From assembly GCF_039526385.1 (NCBI RefSeq), contig NZ_BAAAIX010000026.1:1-64000 (forward strand): a DNA stretch of 64,000 nucleotides, in the 5' to 3' direction. Made by a program: the position numbers and the translations under genes. The DNA is from Luteococcus peritonei. GTDB lineage: Bacteria > Actinomycetota > Actinomycetes > Propionibacteriales > Propionibacteriaceae. Shown here in pieces: positions 51,202 to 60,287 of the stretch; the stretch's first letter is position 1, and each line of letters begins with the position of its first letter. The notes beneath the pieces are model-generated. The model did no database searches and had not been told where the DNA came from. It saw only the letters and a list, made by a program, of their open reading frames with translations.

Positions 51202-54080
51202 CGGTGGCTCCACTCCTGGCTGTCGAGGCTGCCGACGGTGCCGCCGCCGCGCATGAAGGGCACCCGGCGGCCCGGGTCGCGGTCCAGCGCGTCGCCCAGG
51301 CTGCGCAGGATGTCGAGCATCAGGCCGATCACCACCAGGTAGACACCGATGTCGAAGAAGACCGAGGTGACCAGGTGGATGTGGCCCAGCAGCGGCACCG
51401 GGATGTCGAAGGTCCAGCTCTGCAGCACGTCACCGCCCACCAGCATGGAGACCAGGCCGAAACCGGCGGACAGGAACAGGCCGGTGCCCAGCAGGGCGCC
51501 GGGCATGAAGGGCAGGGCGGCGCGCAGCTCGTCGGCGCCGCCGGCCAGGTAGCGCACCACCAGCGCCAGGCCCGCCACCAGGCCGGCCGCGAAGCCACCG
51601 CCGGGGGCGTTGTGGCCGGCGAAGAGCAGGAAGACCGACCAGACCATCACGGTGTGGAAGATGATCCGGGTGACCACGGCCAGCATCAGCGAGTAGCGGT
51701 CGTCGTCGAAGGCGTGCAGGGTGGGCAGCCAACGGCCGGGCTCGGCAGGCGTCGCGCCGGCGCGGCGGGCACGGGTGCGGGCCAGCCGCTTGCGGTTGTC
51801 CTCCACCCGCTGGTTCTTGCGGAAGACCAGCGAGGCGATGCCGGTGGCGGCCACCAGCACCACGGAGATCTCGCCCATGGTGTCCCAGGCGCGGATGTCC
51901 ACCAGGGCGACGTTGACGATGTTGCTGCCGCCGCCGAAGGTGGTGGCGCCCAGCGGCCAGTTCTCGGCGGCCGGGTCGGCGGTGCGCGCCGCCCCCGCCA
52001 CCAGGGCCACCAGGGTGACCGCGGTTCCGGCGAGCACGCCCAGCAGCACCCGGATGCCGCGCTCGGCGCGCGAGGGGGTCTCGTTGAAGCGGCCCGACAG
52101 GTGGCGCAGCACCAGCACGAAGACCACGATCGAGACGGTCTCGGCCAGCACCTGGGTGAGGGCGAGATCCGGGGCGCCGTGCAGCAGGAAGACCAGGGCG
52201 GCGACATAGCCGGTGACGCTCACCAGGACGACGGCGCGCAGCCGTCGCCGGGAGCGCACCGCGGCGATGGCGGCCACGATGCCCACCAGTGCGACGGCGC
52301 CCTGGGCGGGCTCCTGCCAGACCAGCACCCCGCGGGGCAGCCCGGTGCCCGCCAGGCCGACGGCGGCGACGCCGGTGAAGACCACCAGCACCAGCCCCAG
52401 CGAGAGCGGTAGCGAACCGCGCTGCAGGAAGCCGGTGACCTCGATCGAGCCGCGGTCCAGGCCGCGCATCACCAGTCGGTAGGCGGAGACGGCGGCCGGC
52501 GGGTGCGGCATCGCGCCCTGGAAGAAGGCGACATTGCGGCGCTGCCAGGCCAGCAGGGCACCCAGGCCCATGGTCAGCAGCGAGAGGTACAGGGCCGGGC
52601 CCAGCCCGTGCCACAGGGCCAGGTGGATCGGGTGCTCCGAGACCTCGAAGAGGTCGCGGTAGCCCGCGAAGAGCGGCTCCATGCGCCCGGCCAGCGGTGC
52701 CAGGGCGAGGCTGGCCAGGCCGAGCAGGACGGGCAGCACCACGGTGATCGGCTCGGGGCGGTGGAAGCTGACCGGCTCCACGTCGGGCTTGTCGAACCAG
52801 GCGCCCCACAGGAAGCGGGCGGAGTAGGCGACGGTGAGCACCGATCCGACCACGAGCACGACGAGCACCAGGACGGCCCAGCCGTCGGGATGGTGCAGGA
52901 AGGCCTCGTAGACGGCCTCCTTGCCGACGAAGCCCATCATCGGCGGCAGGCCGGCCATCGAGGCGGCGCAGAGCACGGTGGCGGCCACCAGCCAGGGCAT
53001 TCGCGGGGCGAGACCGGAGAGCCGGCGCACGTCGCGGGTGCCGGTGGCGTGGTCGATGGTGCCCACCGAGAGGAACAGGCCGGCCTTGAAGACGGCATGG
53101 GCCACCAGCATGGCCAGGCCGGCGAGCGCGGCGTCGTGGCTGCCGGTGCCCACCAGCACCACCAGGAAGCCGAGCTGGCTGACGGTGCCGTAGGCGAGGA
53201 TCAGCTTCAGGTCCACCTGGCGCAGCGCGCGGTAGCCGCCCACCAGCATGGTGGCGCCGCCGAGCACCAGCACGGTGGTGCGCCAGACCTCGAGCTGGGC
53301 GAAGCCGGGGGCCAACCGGGCCACCAGGTAGACGCCGGCCTTCACCATGGCGGCGGCGTGCAGGTAGGCGGAGACCGGGGTGGGGGCGGCCATGGCGCCG
53401 GGCAGCCAGAAGTGGAAGGGCACCAGCGCCGACTTGGTGATGGCACCGAAGAGCACCAGCACAATCGCGACCTGGGCGGCCATGCCGGTGGGCGGATCGG
53501 CCAGCAGTCCCGACAGCGAGGTGGTTCCGGCCGCCTGCCCCAGCACCACCAGGCCACCGAGCATGGACAGGCCGCCGGCGGTGGTCACCACCAGCGCCTG
53601 GGTGGCGGCATTGCGGCTGTCCTCGGACTCGGCGTTGTGGCCCACCAGCAGGTAGGACAGGATCGTGGTGAGTTCCCAGAACAGGTAGAGCAGCAGGATG
53701 TCGTCGCTCAGCACCAGGCCGGTCATGGCGCCGGCGAAGGCGGTGAGGTGGGCGGCGAAGCGGCCCAGGTCTGGCTCGTCGTCGTCGAAGTAGCCGGAGC
53801 AGTAGGCCAGCACGACGGCACCCACCAGGCCCACGACGAGGCACATCAGCAGGCTGAGCGCATCCATCCTGAACTCGAGGGACAGGCCGATGGAGGGCAC
53901 CCAGTCGTACCGCACGCCGGGGGTGGCGCCGTCGAGCACGGCGGGCAGGTGGCGCACCGCCAGGCCGGCGGTGAGCAGCGAGGGAAGGGCCAGTAGCCAG
54001 AAGCCACGGCGGCCGAGGTGACGGATGACACCGGGGGCCAGCACCGTCGCGATCACGTGGACGGCGAGGACTGGCAGCAT
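51198..54080 (-). CDS. mrpA: Na+/H+ antiporter subunit MrpA with fused MrpB domain
   Basis: A 960-residue membrane protein. Residues 1-500 resemble NuoL, with TKSALVPFHFWLPGAMAAPTPVSAYLHAAAMVKAGVYL in the conserved core. Residues 600-780 are the MrpA-specific C-terminal helices, and the last 150 residues (TRIIFHTVMVWSVFLLFAGHNAPGGGF, VTSVFFDIGVYLVVIGL) are an MrpB domain, which explains the absence of a separate mrpB. The second ATG (54080) is chosen: AGGAG lies seven bases before it but only one base before the first ATG (54086). First gene of the operon. Confidence 0.94.
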   Translation of the reverse strand: MLPVLAVHVIATVLAPGVIRHLGRRGFWLLALPSLLTAGLAVRHLPAVLDGATPGVRYDWVPSIGLSLEFRMDALSLLMCLVVGLVGAVVLAYCSGYFDDDEPDLGRFAAHLTAFAGAMTGLVLSDDILLLYLFWELTTILSYLLVGHNAESEDSRNAATQALVVTTAGGLSMLGGLVVLGQAAGTTSLSGLLADPPTGMAAQVAIVLVLFGAITKSALVPFHFWLPGAMAAPTPVSAYLHAAAMVKAGVYLVARLAPGFAQLEVWRTTVLVLGGATMLVGGYRALRQVDLKLILAYGTVSQLGFLVVLVGTGSHDAALAGLAMLVAHAVFKAGLFLSVGTIDHATGTRDVRRLSGLAPRMPWLVAATVLCAASMAGLPPMMGFVGKEAVYEAFLHHPDGWAVLVLVVLVVGSVLTVAYSARFLWGAWFDKPDVEPVSFHRPEPITVVLPVLLGLASLALAPLAGRMEPLFAGYRDLFEVSEHPIHLALWHGLGPALYLSLLTMGLGALLAWQRRNVAFFQGAMPHPPAAVSAYRLVMRGLDRGSIEVTGFLQRGSLPLSLGLVLVVFTGVAAVGLAGTGLPRGVLVWQEPAQGAVALVGIVAAIAAVRSRRRLRAVVLVSVTGYVAALVFLLHGAPDLALTQVLAETVSIVVFVLVLRHLSGRFNETPSRAERGIRVLLGVLAGTAVTLVALVAGAARTADPAAENWPLGATTFGGGSNIVNVALVDIRAWDTMGEISVVLVAATGIASLVFRKNQRVEDNRKRLARTRARRAGATPAEPGRWLPTLHAFDDDRYSLMLAVVTRIIFHTVMVWSVFLLFAGHNAPGGGFAAGLVAGLALVVRYLAGGADELRAALPFMPGALLGTGLFLSAGFGLVSMLVGGDVLQSWTFDIPVPLLGHIHLVTSVFFDIGVYLVVIGLMLDILRSLGDALDRDPGRRVPFMRGGGTVGSLDSQEWSHR

Positions 54081-54271
54081 CCGCATACTCCTGTCGGGCC
54101 ATGGGCTCGGCCGGTTTGATTCTGGGGGTCACTGAGATTCTACCGGGTCGAATCGTGAGATTCCCCACCCCGATTGGCGGGACGGCGGGCACGGGACGGC
54201 CCGGCCGGCGAGAGAAGACCAACGGATCGAGAACCCCCGCGGCGCTTGGCGGGGCGGCCTATGCTCGGCCC

Positions 54272-55003
54272 GTGACCTCACTGCCCACCCTGATGGCCGC
54301 GCTGCGCGGCGACGATGCCACCCGCCGTCAGCAGGCCGCACTGCTGCTGGGCGGCCAACCCGTCGCACAGGTGATGGACGAGCTGGTGGAGCTGATGGCC
54401 GGCGAGCCCGACGACTTCGTGCGCGAGACGCTGATCTGGGCCGTGGTGCAGGATCCGGCCGCTGCCGCGCCTGCCCTGGTGTCGGCACTGGGCCGCGAGG
54501 AATTGCCGCGGGAGCCCGTGCTGCACGCCCTGAGCAAGGTGGGCGATCCCACCACCGTCCCCGCGATCCTGCCGCACGCGGGCAGCGAGGATCCCGTGGT
54601 GGCTGCCAAGGCCTGGTGGGCGCTGGGCCGGATCGCCGACGAGAGCTCGCTGCCGGTGCTGCTCTCCCACCTGGGAGCCGAGAAGGCGGAGCTGCGTCAC
54701 GGGCTGACCCGGGCGCTGCTGCAGTTCGGGGCCCGGGCGATCGACGCCCTGGAGCGTGAGCTGGAGCATCCGGAGGCCGCGCACCGGTCCCATGCCGCGG
54801 AGGTGCTGGTGGCCTTCGCCAACCCTGACCAGTACGGCACGGCCGAGCGTCGCAGCGGCCAGGACTTCTCCCAGCAGGCCGCAGAGGTGCTGCGACGCTC
54901 CACCGTCCCCGAGGTGGACGGTGCGCTGCTGCTGGCCACCGTCAGCGACGACCGTCCGGGGCTGTCCGGCGCGGCCGGGGCGCTGCGCGAGGAGCGCGGC
55001 TGA
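54272..55003 (+). CDS. HEAT-repeat protein
   Basis: A 243-residue soluble, all-helical protein made of HEAT/PBS-lyase-type repeats (VRETLIWAVVQDPAAAAPAL, REPVLHALSKVGDPTTVPAIL, VAAKAWWALGRIADESSLPVLL). Such folds mediate protein contacts; the partner is unknown. The start is GTG 54272, with TATGCT exactly six bases upstream, pointing to leaderless translation. Divergent from mrpA; the 190-base gap contains two GAGATTC direct repeats (54130 and 54154). Confidence 0.8.
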   Translation: MTSLPTLMAALRGDDATRRQQAALLLGGQPVAQVMDELVELMAGEPDDFVRETLIWAVVQDPAAAAPALVSALGREELPREPVLHALSKVGDPTTVPAILPHAGSEDPVVAAKAWWALGRIADESSLPVLLSHLGAEKAELRHGLTRALLQFGARAIDALERELEHPEAAHRSHAAEVLVAFANPDQYGTAERRSGQDFSQQAAEVLRRSTVPEVDGALLLATVSDDRPGLSGAAGALREERG

Positions 55004-55139
55004 GGCCCGACGGCCGGAGGACGGCGGGCCGCAGCACGGCGGGCGCGGGGCAGGCAGTCGGGCCGCGGTGGAAGACGGTGGGTCGGCGTCGGGCTGCTCA
55101 CGTAGGCTCGTCGGGCACCTCTCCGCGAAAGGCCCTCCG

Positions 55140-56336
55140 TTGTACTCCCTGCTCCTGGCGATCATCTACCTCGCCTTCATCAGCCTCGGTCTGCCCGACT
55201 CCCTGGTCGGCGCCGGCTGGCCCACCATACACCAGGATCTCGGGGTGCCCGTGGCCTACGCGGGCTTCGTCACCATCATCATCGCCGGCGGCACGATCGT
55301 CTCCAGCCTCGCCTCGGAGCGGCTGACCCGTCGGCTGGGCACCGGCCTGGTGACGGCGATCAGCGTCGCGATGACCGCCGCCGCCCTGTTCGGCTTCTCC
55401 ACCTCCCACTCCTTCTGGATGCTCTGCCTGTGGGCGCTGCCCTATGGCCTGGGCGCGGGAGCCGTGGACGCGGCGCTCAACAACTACGTCGCGCTGCACT
55501 ATGCCGCGCGCCACATGAACTGGCTGCACAGCTTCTGGGGCCTCGGCGCCTCGATCAGCCCGTTCATCATGGGCCACGCACTGGGCGCCGGGCAGGGCTG
55601 GAGCAGCGCCTACCGCCATGTGGGCCTGATCCAGGCGGTGCTCACCGTGATGCTGCTGGTGACCCTGCCGCTGTGGGGCAAGGCGGCTGCGTCGGGGCGC
55701 AGCGCCCACGCCGAGCTGGACCACGACGATCCGGAGCAGCAGCCGGTGGGCCACGTCCCGCTGGCCACCGCCCTGCGCATCCCCGGCGTGCCCTTCGTGC
55801 TGGCGGCCTTCTTCGCCTACTGCGCCGCCGAGAGCACCGCCATCCTGTGGGCCTCCACCTACCTGGTGGGTGAGCGCGGCGTCGCCACCGCCACCGCGGC
55901 CCGGTTCGCCTCGCTCTTCCTGCTGGGCATCACGGCCGGCCGTTTCCTGGCCGGTTTCTTCGCCGACCGGGTGGGCGACAAGCTGCTGGTCCGCGGCGGT
56001 TTCGCCACGGTCGCGTTCGGTTTCGCCCTGATGGCGCTGCCGGTGTCCACCGATGTCCTGGCGTTGGCCGGCCTGGTGATCGCGGGCCTGGGCTCGGCCC
56101 CGGTCTACCCGGCGATCATCCACTCCACGCCCCGCAACTTCGGGGCCAGGAACTCCCAGGCGATCATCGGCATCCAGATGGCCGCCGCCTACACCGGCTC
56201 GACGCTGGCCCCGCCGCTGGTGGGTGCACTGTCCGCCTGGCTGGGCCTGTGGCTGCTGCCCTGCGCGCTCTTCCTGCTCGCGGTGCTGGGGCTGGTCATG
56301 TCGGAGAGGCTGAACCGGCTACCCCGCCTGGGCTGA
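55140..56336 (+). CDS. MFS transporter, fucose-permease-like
   Basis: A 398-residue, 12-helix major facilitator. Text such as LYSLLLAIIYLAFISLGLPDSLVGAGWPTI and YGLGAGAVDAALNNYVALHYAARHMNWLHSFWGLGASISP is typical of the FucP/FPR-like branch of sugar symporters. The likely start is TTG 55140, directly before Y-S-L-L-L; AAAGG lies upstream and TAGGCT near 55105 gives a leader of roughly 30 bases. Substrate unknown. Confidence 0.82.
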   Translation: MYSLLLAIIYLAFISLGLPDSLVGAGWPTIHQDLGVPVAYAGFVTIIIAGGTIVSSLASERLTRRLGTGLVTAISVAMTAAALFGFSTSHSFWMLCLWALPYGLGAGAVDAALNNYVALHYAARHMNWLHSFWGLGASISPFIMGHALGAGQGWSSAYRHVGLIQAVLTVMLLVTLPLWGKAAASGRSAHAELDHDDPEQQPVGHVPLATALRIPGVPFVLAAFFAYCAAESTAILWASTYLVGERGVATATAARFASLFLLGITAGRFLAGFFADRVGDKLLVRGGFATVAFGFALMALPVSTDVLALAGLVIAGLGSAPVYPAIIHSTPRNFGARNSQAIIGIQMAAAYTGSTLAPPLVGALSAWLGLWLLPCALFLLAVLGLVMSERLNRLPRLG

Positions 56337-56360
56337 CGCGTTCCCGGCCCCGGTGCCAGG

Positions 56361-56729
56361 TCAGCGACCGGAGCGGTCCTTCTCGGCCTTGAGGCGCTCG
56401 TTCTCGGCAACCACCTTGCGGTGCACCGAGCGCTCGTGCTCCAGCCACTCCGGCGGGCTGGCCAGCAGCTCGCCCACCTGGTCGGTGTCGAGCGGCTCGG
56501 TGATGCCGCCGCGGGCCAGACCGGAGTTGGAGATGCCCAGCTTGGCCGCGATCACGTCGCGCGGGAAGGGACCGTTCTTGCGGAGCTCGACGAGCCAGGC
56601 CGGCGGGTTCTCGCGCAGCTCGTCCACCTCCTCGCGGGTGAAGGATCCGCTCTGGAAGTCCTCGGGGGCGGCGGACAGCAGGATGCCCAGCTTCTGGGCG
56701 GCGGTGGACGGCTTCAGGGTCTGGCTCAC
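56361..56729 (-). CDS. DUF5997 family protein
   Basis: A 122-residue protein matching DUF5997: KPSTAAQKLGILLSAAPEDFQ, NPPAWLVELRKNGPFPRDVIAAKLGISNSGLARGGITEPLD and PPEWLEHERSVH. The segment AAKLGISNSGLARGG resembles a helix-turn-helix. The start is GTG 56729; TACGCT (56737-56742) lies seven bases before it. It is divergent from the LysR-type domain gene, a pairing seen in other actinobacteria. Function unknown; the two may act together. Confidence 0.82.
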   Translation of the reverse strand: MSQTLKPSTAAQKLGILLSAAPEDFQSGSFTREEVDELRENPPAWLVELRKNGPFPRDVIAAKLGISNSGLARGGITEPLDTDQVGELLASPPEWLEHERSVHRKVVAENERLKAEKDRSGR

Positions 56730-56736
56730 ACCCGTG

Positions 56737-56758
56737 AGCGTAGCCGACGCGCTAGCCT
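56737..56758. promoter_or_regulatory. Back-to-back leaderless promoters
   Basis: TACGCT on the minus strand (56737-56742) serves the DUF5997 GTG, and TAGCCT on the plus strand (56753-56758) serves the LysR-like GTG. Each has a seven-base spacer. Both start codons are only 36 bases apart, so the two promoters overlap and must share any regulator. Confidence 0.6.
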
Positions 56759-56765
56759 GCCCATC

Positions 56766-57407
56766 GTGAGCGAGAACCCGTCGACGCCTCTTGGCCTGCG
56801 CATCGGACATGTGCGCGGCGTGGTCCTGCACAAGTGGCAGCGCACCTGGGAGGAGCGCTTCCGCAACCCGCTGCACATCAGCGAGGTGGCCGACGAGGAG
56901 CAGCTGACGGGTCTGCGCGAGGGCAGTCTGGACATGTGCTTCGTGCGATTGCCGATCGATCGTGAGGGCCTGCACGCCATCCCGCTCTACGAGGAGCAGA
57001 TGGTGGCCTGGGTGGCCAAGGACCACCTCTTCGCGGCTGCCGACGAGCTGACGATGGCGGAGGTCTCCGCCGAGGAGACGGTGCTCACCGAGCTGGACGC
57101 GATCGCGATCGACCGGGTGCTGGTGGGGGCGGTGCTGGTGGTGCCAATGTCGATCGCGCGCGGCGCCAGCCGTCGTGACCTGGTCTACCGGCCGATCACC
57201 GACGCCGAGCCCTCGCCGGTGGCCCTGGCCTGGCGGATGGACGACGAGAACCCACTGCTGGACGAGTTCGTCGGGGTGGTGCGCGGCCGCAGCGCCAATT
57301 CCTCACGTACAGAGAAGGAGCGCGCCGCCTCCGGCTCGAAGCCGGTCAAGGCCCGGCCGCAGACCAAGAAGCCGTCGCGACCGCGCAAGGTGCGCCGCGG
57401 CCACTGA
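56766..57407 (+). CDS. LysR-type substrate-binding domain protein without DNA-binding domain
   Basis: A 213-residue protein starting at GTG 56766. Residues 8-175 match the LysR co-inducer-binding domain (LRIGHVRGVVLHKWQRTWEERF, LREGSLDMCFVRLPID, GLHAIPLYEEQMVAWVAKDH). There is no N-terminal helix-turn-helix and no room for one. The C-terminal 35 residues are Lys/Arg/Pro-rich and could bind nucleic acid. The divergent DUF5997 protein may supply the DNA-binding part. Function is inferred only. Confidence 0.78.
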   Translation: MSENPSTPLGLRIGHVRGVVLHKWQRTWEERFRNPLHISEVADEEQLTGLREGSLDMCFVRLPIDREGLHAIPLYEEQMVAWVAKDHLFAAADELTMAEVSAEETVLTELDAIAIDRVLVGAVLVVPMSIARGASRRDLVYRPITDAEPSPVALAWRMDDENPLLDEFVGVVRGRSANSSRTEKERAASGSKPVKARPQTKKPSRPRKVRRGH

Positions 57408-57448
57408 CCCGTGCGCCCGGGCCGCTACCCGGCCCTGCCCTGCGCGAC

Positions 57449-57703
57449 TCAGAGGTCGCGCAGCAGCAGCCCCCAGGCCAGCAGCTGCTGGACGCCCTGG
57501 CCCTGCACGCCGTCGGCCTGCTCGTCCCACTCCAGGGCCTTCATCAGCATGGCGGCCTCCCGGGCCCGCCGCTCGGCCGGCAGCGAGAGCAGCCGCAGGA
57601 AGGCCTGCTCGTTGGCGGGCGCCTGGCTGGGGTCGACGTGATTGAGGGCGCCGACGGTCATCCCGAGCAGCGCTCCCGTCATGAAGTCATCGGGCTGGTC
57701 CAT
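57449..57703 (-). CDS. Small hypothetical protein
   Basis: An 84-residue cytosolic protein (MDQPDDFMTGALLGMTVGAL, then AFLRLLSLPAERRAREAAMLMKALEWDEQ). No recognised domain. TAGGGT six bases before the ATG supports a real, leaderless gene. The 185 bases between it and hpt hold no gene; they contain TCGATCCATGAATTGCGCG near 57790, a weak relative of the GATC-rich element. Confidence 0.6.
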   Translation of the reverse strand: MDQPDDFMTGALLGMTVGALNHVDPSQAPANEQAFLRLLSLPAERRAREAAMLMKALEWDEQADGVQGQGVQQLLAWGLLLRDL

Positions 57704-57888
57704 GGCTCGACCCTATCGGCCGGTGGCCGGCCCCGACGCGCCTCGGGCGCGCAGTGCCTCAGCGTCCTCGGACCCTGACGTCTGCGCCCTCGATCCATGA
57801 ATTGCGCGAAAATCGGCGAAATCCGACATCGAGCGTCCAGATTCCAGGGTTGCCTCCGCGAGCCAGGCCCCAAGCGGGACCAAACAGT

Positions 57889-58409
57889 TCAGGCCTCGGG
57901 CGCGAGCCTCGCGACGTGGGGAAGGTTGCGCAGCTTGTCCTGCCAGGGCAGCCCGAAGCCGACGAGCATCTCGTCGCTGTTCATCTCCCGGGCGAGGTAC
58001 TGCAGGACGGGGATCTCCACGCGCCCCGGCTTCACGAAGAGTGTCGCCACCGAGATGGAGCGCGGTTGAAGCCCTCGAGGTGGGCCACCAGGCGCTTCAT
58101 GGTGCCGCCGGACTCGATGGCGTCGTCGATGACGATCACGTCGCGGCCCTCGATCGGCACGCTCTGGTGGTAGACGATGGGCGAGGCGTCGTTGCGCTCC
58201 CCCGGCGTGTGCGGGCAGGAGATCCAGTCCATCGAGACCTCGAAGGTCAGCTGGCGCACCAGGTCTGCCGTCACCAGGATCCCGCCGGGGACCACCGTGA
58301 CCACCACCGCGGACTCGAAGTCATGGTTCAGCCGGGCGGCGACCTCCGTCAGCCCCGTCGCGATCTCCTCGGCGCTGAGCACCGTCTCCCCGACGACCTT
58401 GTCCATCAC
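57889..58409 (-). pseudogene. hpt: Hypoxanthine phosphoribosyltransferase, frameshifted
   Basis: Salvages hypoxanthine/guanine with PRPP. The first frame (58409 to 58032) has the PRPP motif VIVIDDAIESGGTMKRL and then runs into nonsense ending SRWRHSS. Shifting by one base near 58061-58066 restores homology: SISVATLFVKPGRVEIPV and the hallmark GFGLPWQDKLRNLP, ending at TGA 57889-57891. The total of 521 bases is one short of 174 codons, fitting loss of one C from an AACC(C)GCG site. The intact product would have about 173 residues. Pseudogene or sequence error. Hpt is often useful but not always essential. Confidence 0.85.
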
Positions 58410-58542
58410 TGCTCCTGTCCTGTGCTGGATCCCACGCTAGCGACCGCGCGACCGCCGGACGGGAGAGGACCATCTCAGGGCTCGACCCTGATCACCGGGG
58501 CGGTCCCCTCCCGAGCACCACCCTTGCATCCCCGGGTAGATT

Positions 58543-58560
58543 TACATGGGATCCTATGTA
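58543..58560. promoter_or_regulatory. 18-bp near-palindrome abutting the reductase start codon
   Basis: TACATGGGATCCTATGTA has one mismatched pair and overlaps the first base of the ATG at 58560. A TAGATT box lies a few bases upstream. The operon encodes a MarR protein, so this is a good candidate for its operator. Confidence 0.55.
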
Positions 58561-59813
58561 TGACCCAGAAGACCTTGCCCCTCACCGCACTCGCCTTCCT
58601 CGCCACCACGCTCCCGACCGCCATCCCGGCCGTCGGCATCCTCAACGCGCTGGCCATGACCGCCGGCGCGGCCGCCTACGGCTGCCTGGCCGCCGCGATC
58701 ACGATCTCCACCCGCCTCCCGCTCGTCGAGCGCCTGTTCGGGCCGCTCGACCGGGCCTATCGAACCCACAAGAAGCTGGGGATGTCGGCGGTCGGGCTGA
58801 TCGTCGCGCACGTCGCACTCACGCTCCTGGCCCGCGACATCTCTCCCCTGCGCGCCACGGCAGGGGCCACGCCCGTGATCCCGCTGGCCGTGATGGGCGC
58901 GGTGGGGTTGGTGCTGCTCCTGGTGGCCGCCGCCTCGGCCCTGAACGCCCGGCTTCCGTACCACCGCTTCCAGAAGGTCCACGGCCCGGCTGCGGGGGCA
59001 GCCTTCACCGTCCTGTCGATCCACTCGGTGGTGGCCGTCACAGCAGGGCCGGTCAAGGCCTTCGCTCCCGCTGCATGGACCATCATCTTCGTGCTGGTCG
59101 GCATGGCCGGCCTGCTCCAGCGAGTCCTCAGCCGCCGGCCGCGCCCCGGGCACGTCATCACCGCCGTCGAGCCGCGTGAACGTGCCATCGAGATCACGTG
59201 GGAGCAGCAGCAGACGCACGCTCCGGGGCAGTTCGTGGTGGTGACACTGGACGTCGACGGGCAGCGCGAGAGCCACCCCTTCACCCTCACGAACGACGCC
59301 GGCTCCACCTCACGCTCGGTGCTGGTCCGCGCCTCGGGTGACTGGACCCAGGCCGCCCAGCGTGGTGTCCACGTGGGCGACAGGGTGGGCATCGAGGGCC
59401 CCTTCGGTCGGTTCCATCCCGGCAGCAGCCGCGGGCCAGAGATCTGGCTGGCCGGGGGCGCGGGGATCACGCCCTTCCTCTCGGTCCTCCGCACGAGGGC
59501 AGCCCAGCACGACGATGACCACTCCCTCGTGCACCTGGTCCTCGCGGCGGCGAGCGCGCAGGATGCCCCGTGCTGGCAGGAGATCCGCCACCTGGCCAGC
59601 CGGCTGCCGTGGCTGACCGTCCAGCCTGCCTTCAGCGGCGAGGGCGCCCGGCTCACCCCCGAGGCCATCGACGCGCTCGCCAGCAACGCCCCCACGAACG
59701 GGCACTGGTACGCCTGCGGGCCCGAGTCGCTCGTCGCAGCCGCCAGGGCAGCATGGCAGCGAGCCGGAGAAGAAGGCAGCCGCTTCCACGCCGAGTCCTA
59801 CAGTTGGCGCTGA
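58560..59813 (+). CDS. Ferric-reductase-like transmembrane flavoprotein
   Basis: A 417-residue protein. Residues 1-200 form about six helices with paired histidines typical of ferric reductase/NOX haem sites (RTHKKLGM, LIVAHVAL, FQKVHGPA, LSIHSVV). Residues 205-417 form an FAD/NAD(P)H oxidoreductase module: APGQFVVVTLD, ESHPFTLTND (FAD), GIEGPFGRF, WLAGGAGITPFLSVLR (nucleotide) and WYACGPESLV. It probably moves electrons from NAD(P)H across the membrane. A MarR regulator follows 25 bases downstream. Confidence 0.88.
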   Translation: MTQKTLPLTALAFLATTLPTAIPAVGILNALAMTAGAAAYGCLAAAITISTRLPLVERLFGPLDRAYRTHKKLGMSAVGLIVAHVALTLLARDISPLRATAGATPVIPLAVMGAVGLVLLLVAAASALNARLPYHRFQKVHGPAAGAAFTVLSIHSVVAVTAGPVKAFAPAAWTIIFVLVGMAGLLQRVLSRRPRPGHVITAVEPRERAIEITWEQQQTHAPGQFVVVTLDVDGQRESHPFTLTNDAGSTSRSVLVRASGDWTQAAQRGVHVGDRVGIEGPFGRFHPGSSRGPEIWLAGGAGITPFLSVLRTRAAQHDDDHSLVHLVLAAASAQDAPCWQEIRHLASRLPWLTVQPAFSGEGARLTPEAIDALASNAPTNGHWYACGPESLVAAARAAWQRAGEEGSRFHAESYSWR

Positions 59814-59838
59814 GCATTCACCAAGGAGGACAGAGAGC

Positions 59839-60273
59839 ATGCACGATTTCCGGGAGTTCGGTTTCTTGGTGAACCTCGTGGCGCGGCAACTGGAACGCCG
59901 GATGGCCGAGGCCCTGCGACCCTTGGGCCTCACCCCGGCCTACCTCCCCGTGATGATCAGCCTGGCCCAGGTGCAGCCGCAGACGCAGACCGGTCTTGCC
60001 GTCGCCCTGGACATCCGACAGCCGACCATGGCGCAGACCTTGGGCCGGATGGAGCGGGACGGCCTGATCACACGCGCTCCGGACAGCCACGACCGTCGGG
60101 CCACGTCCATCACCCTGACCGACAAGGCCGAGGGACTGCTGGGAGCCATCCAGGACCTCGGCTCCGAGATCCTCACCGACGCCCTGGCGGACCTGCCCGA
60201 GCAACGCCGCACCGAGCTGGCCGAAGACCTGCACACCGTGTCGCGCAGGCTCTCCGGCGCCGAGGAGGCCTGA
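59839..60273 (+). CDS. MarR-family transcriptional regulator
   Basis: A 144-residue winged-helix protein. The recognition region is LAVALDIRQPTMAQTLGRMERDGLI and the wing is RAPDSHDRRATSITLT with the conserved D-x-R. AAGGAGGAC precedes the ATG. Co-transcribed with the ferric-reductase-like gene, so it probably autoregulates that operon through the palindrome at the reductase start. Confidence 0.9.
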   Translation: MHDFREFGFLVNLVARQLERRMAEALRPLGLTPAYLPVMISLAQVQPQTQTGLAVALDIRQPTMAQTLGRMERDGLITRAPDSHDRRATSITLTDKAEGLLGAIQDLGSEILTDALADLPEQRRTELAEDLHTVSRRLSGAEEA

Positions 60274-60287
60274 CCGGGACCGCCACG

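Noticed and set aside
54130..54160. GAGATTC direct repeats between mrpA and the HEAT gene as an operator
   Set aside because: Only two short copies with different flanks; too weak to support as a regulatory site.
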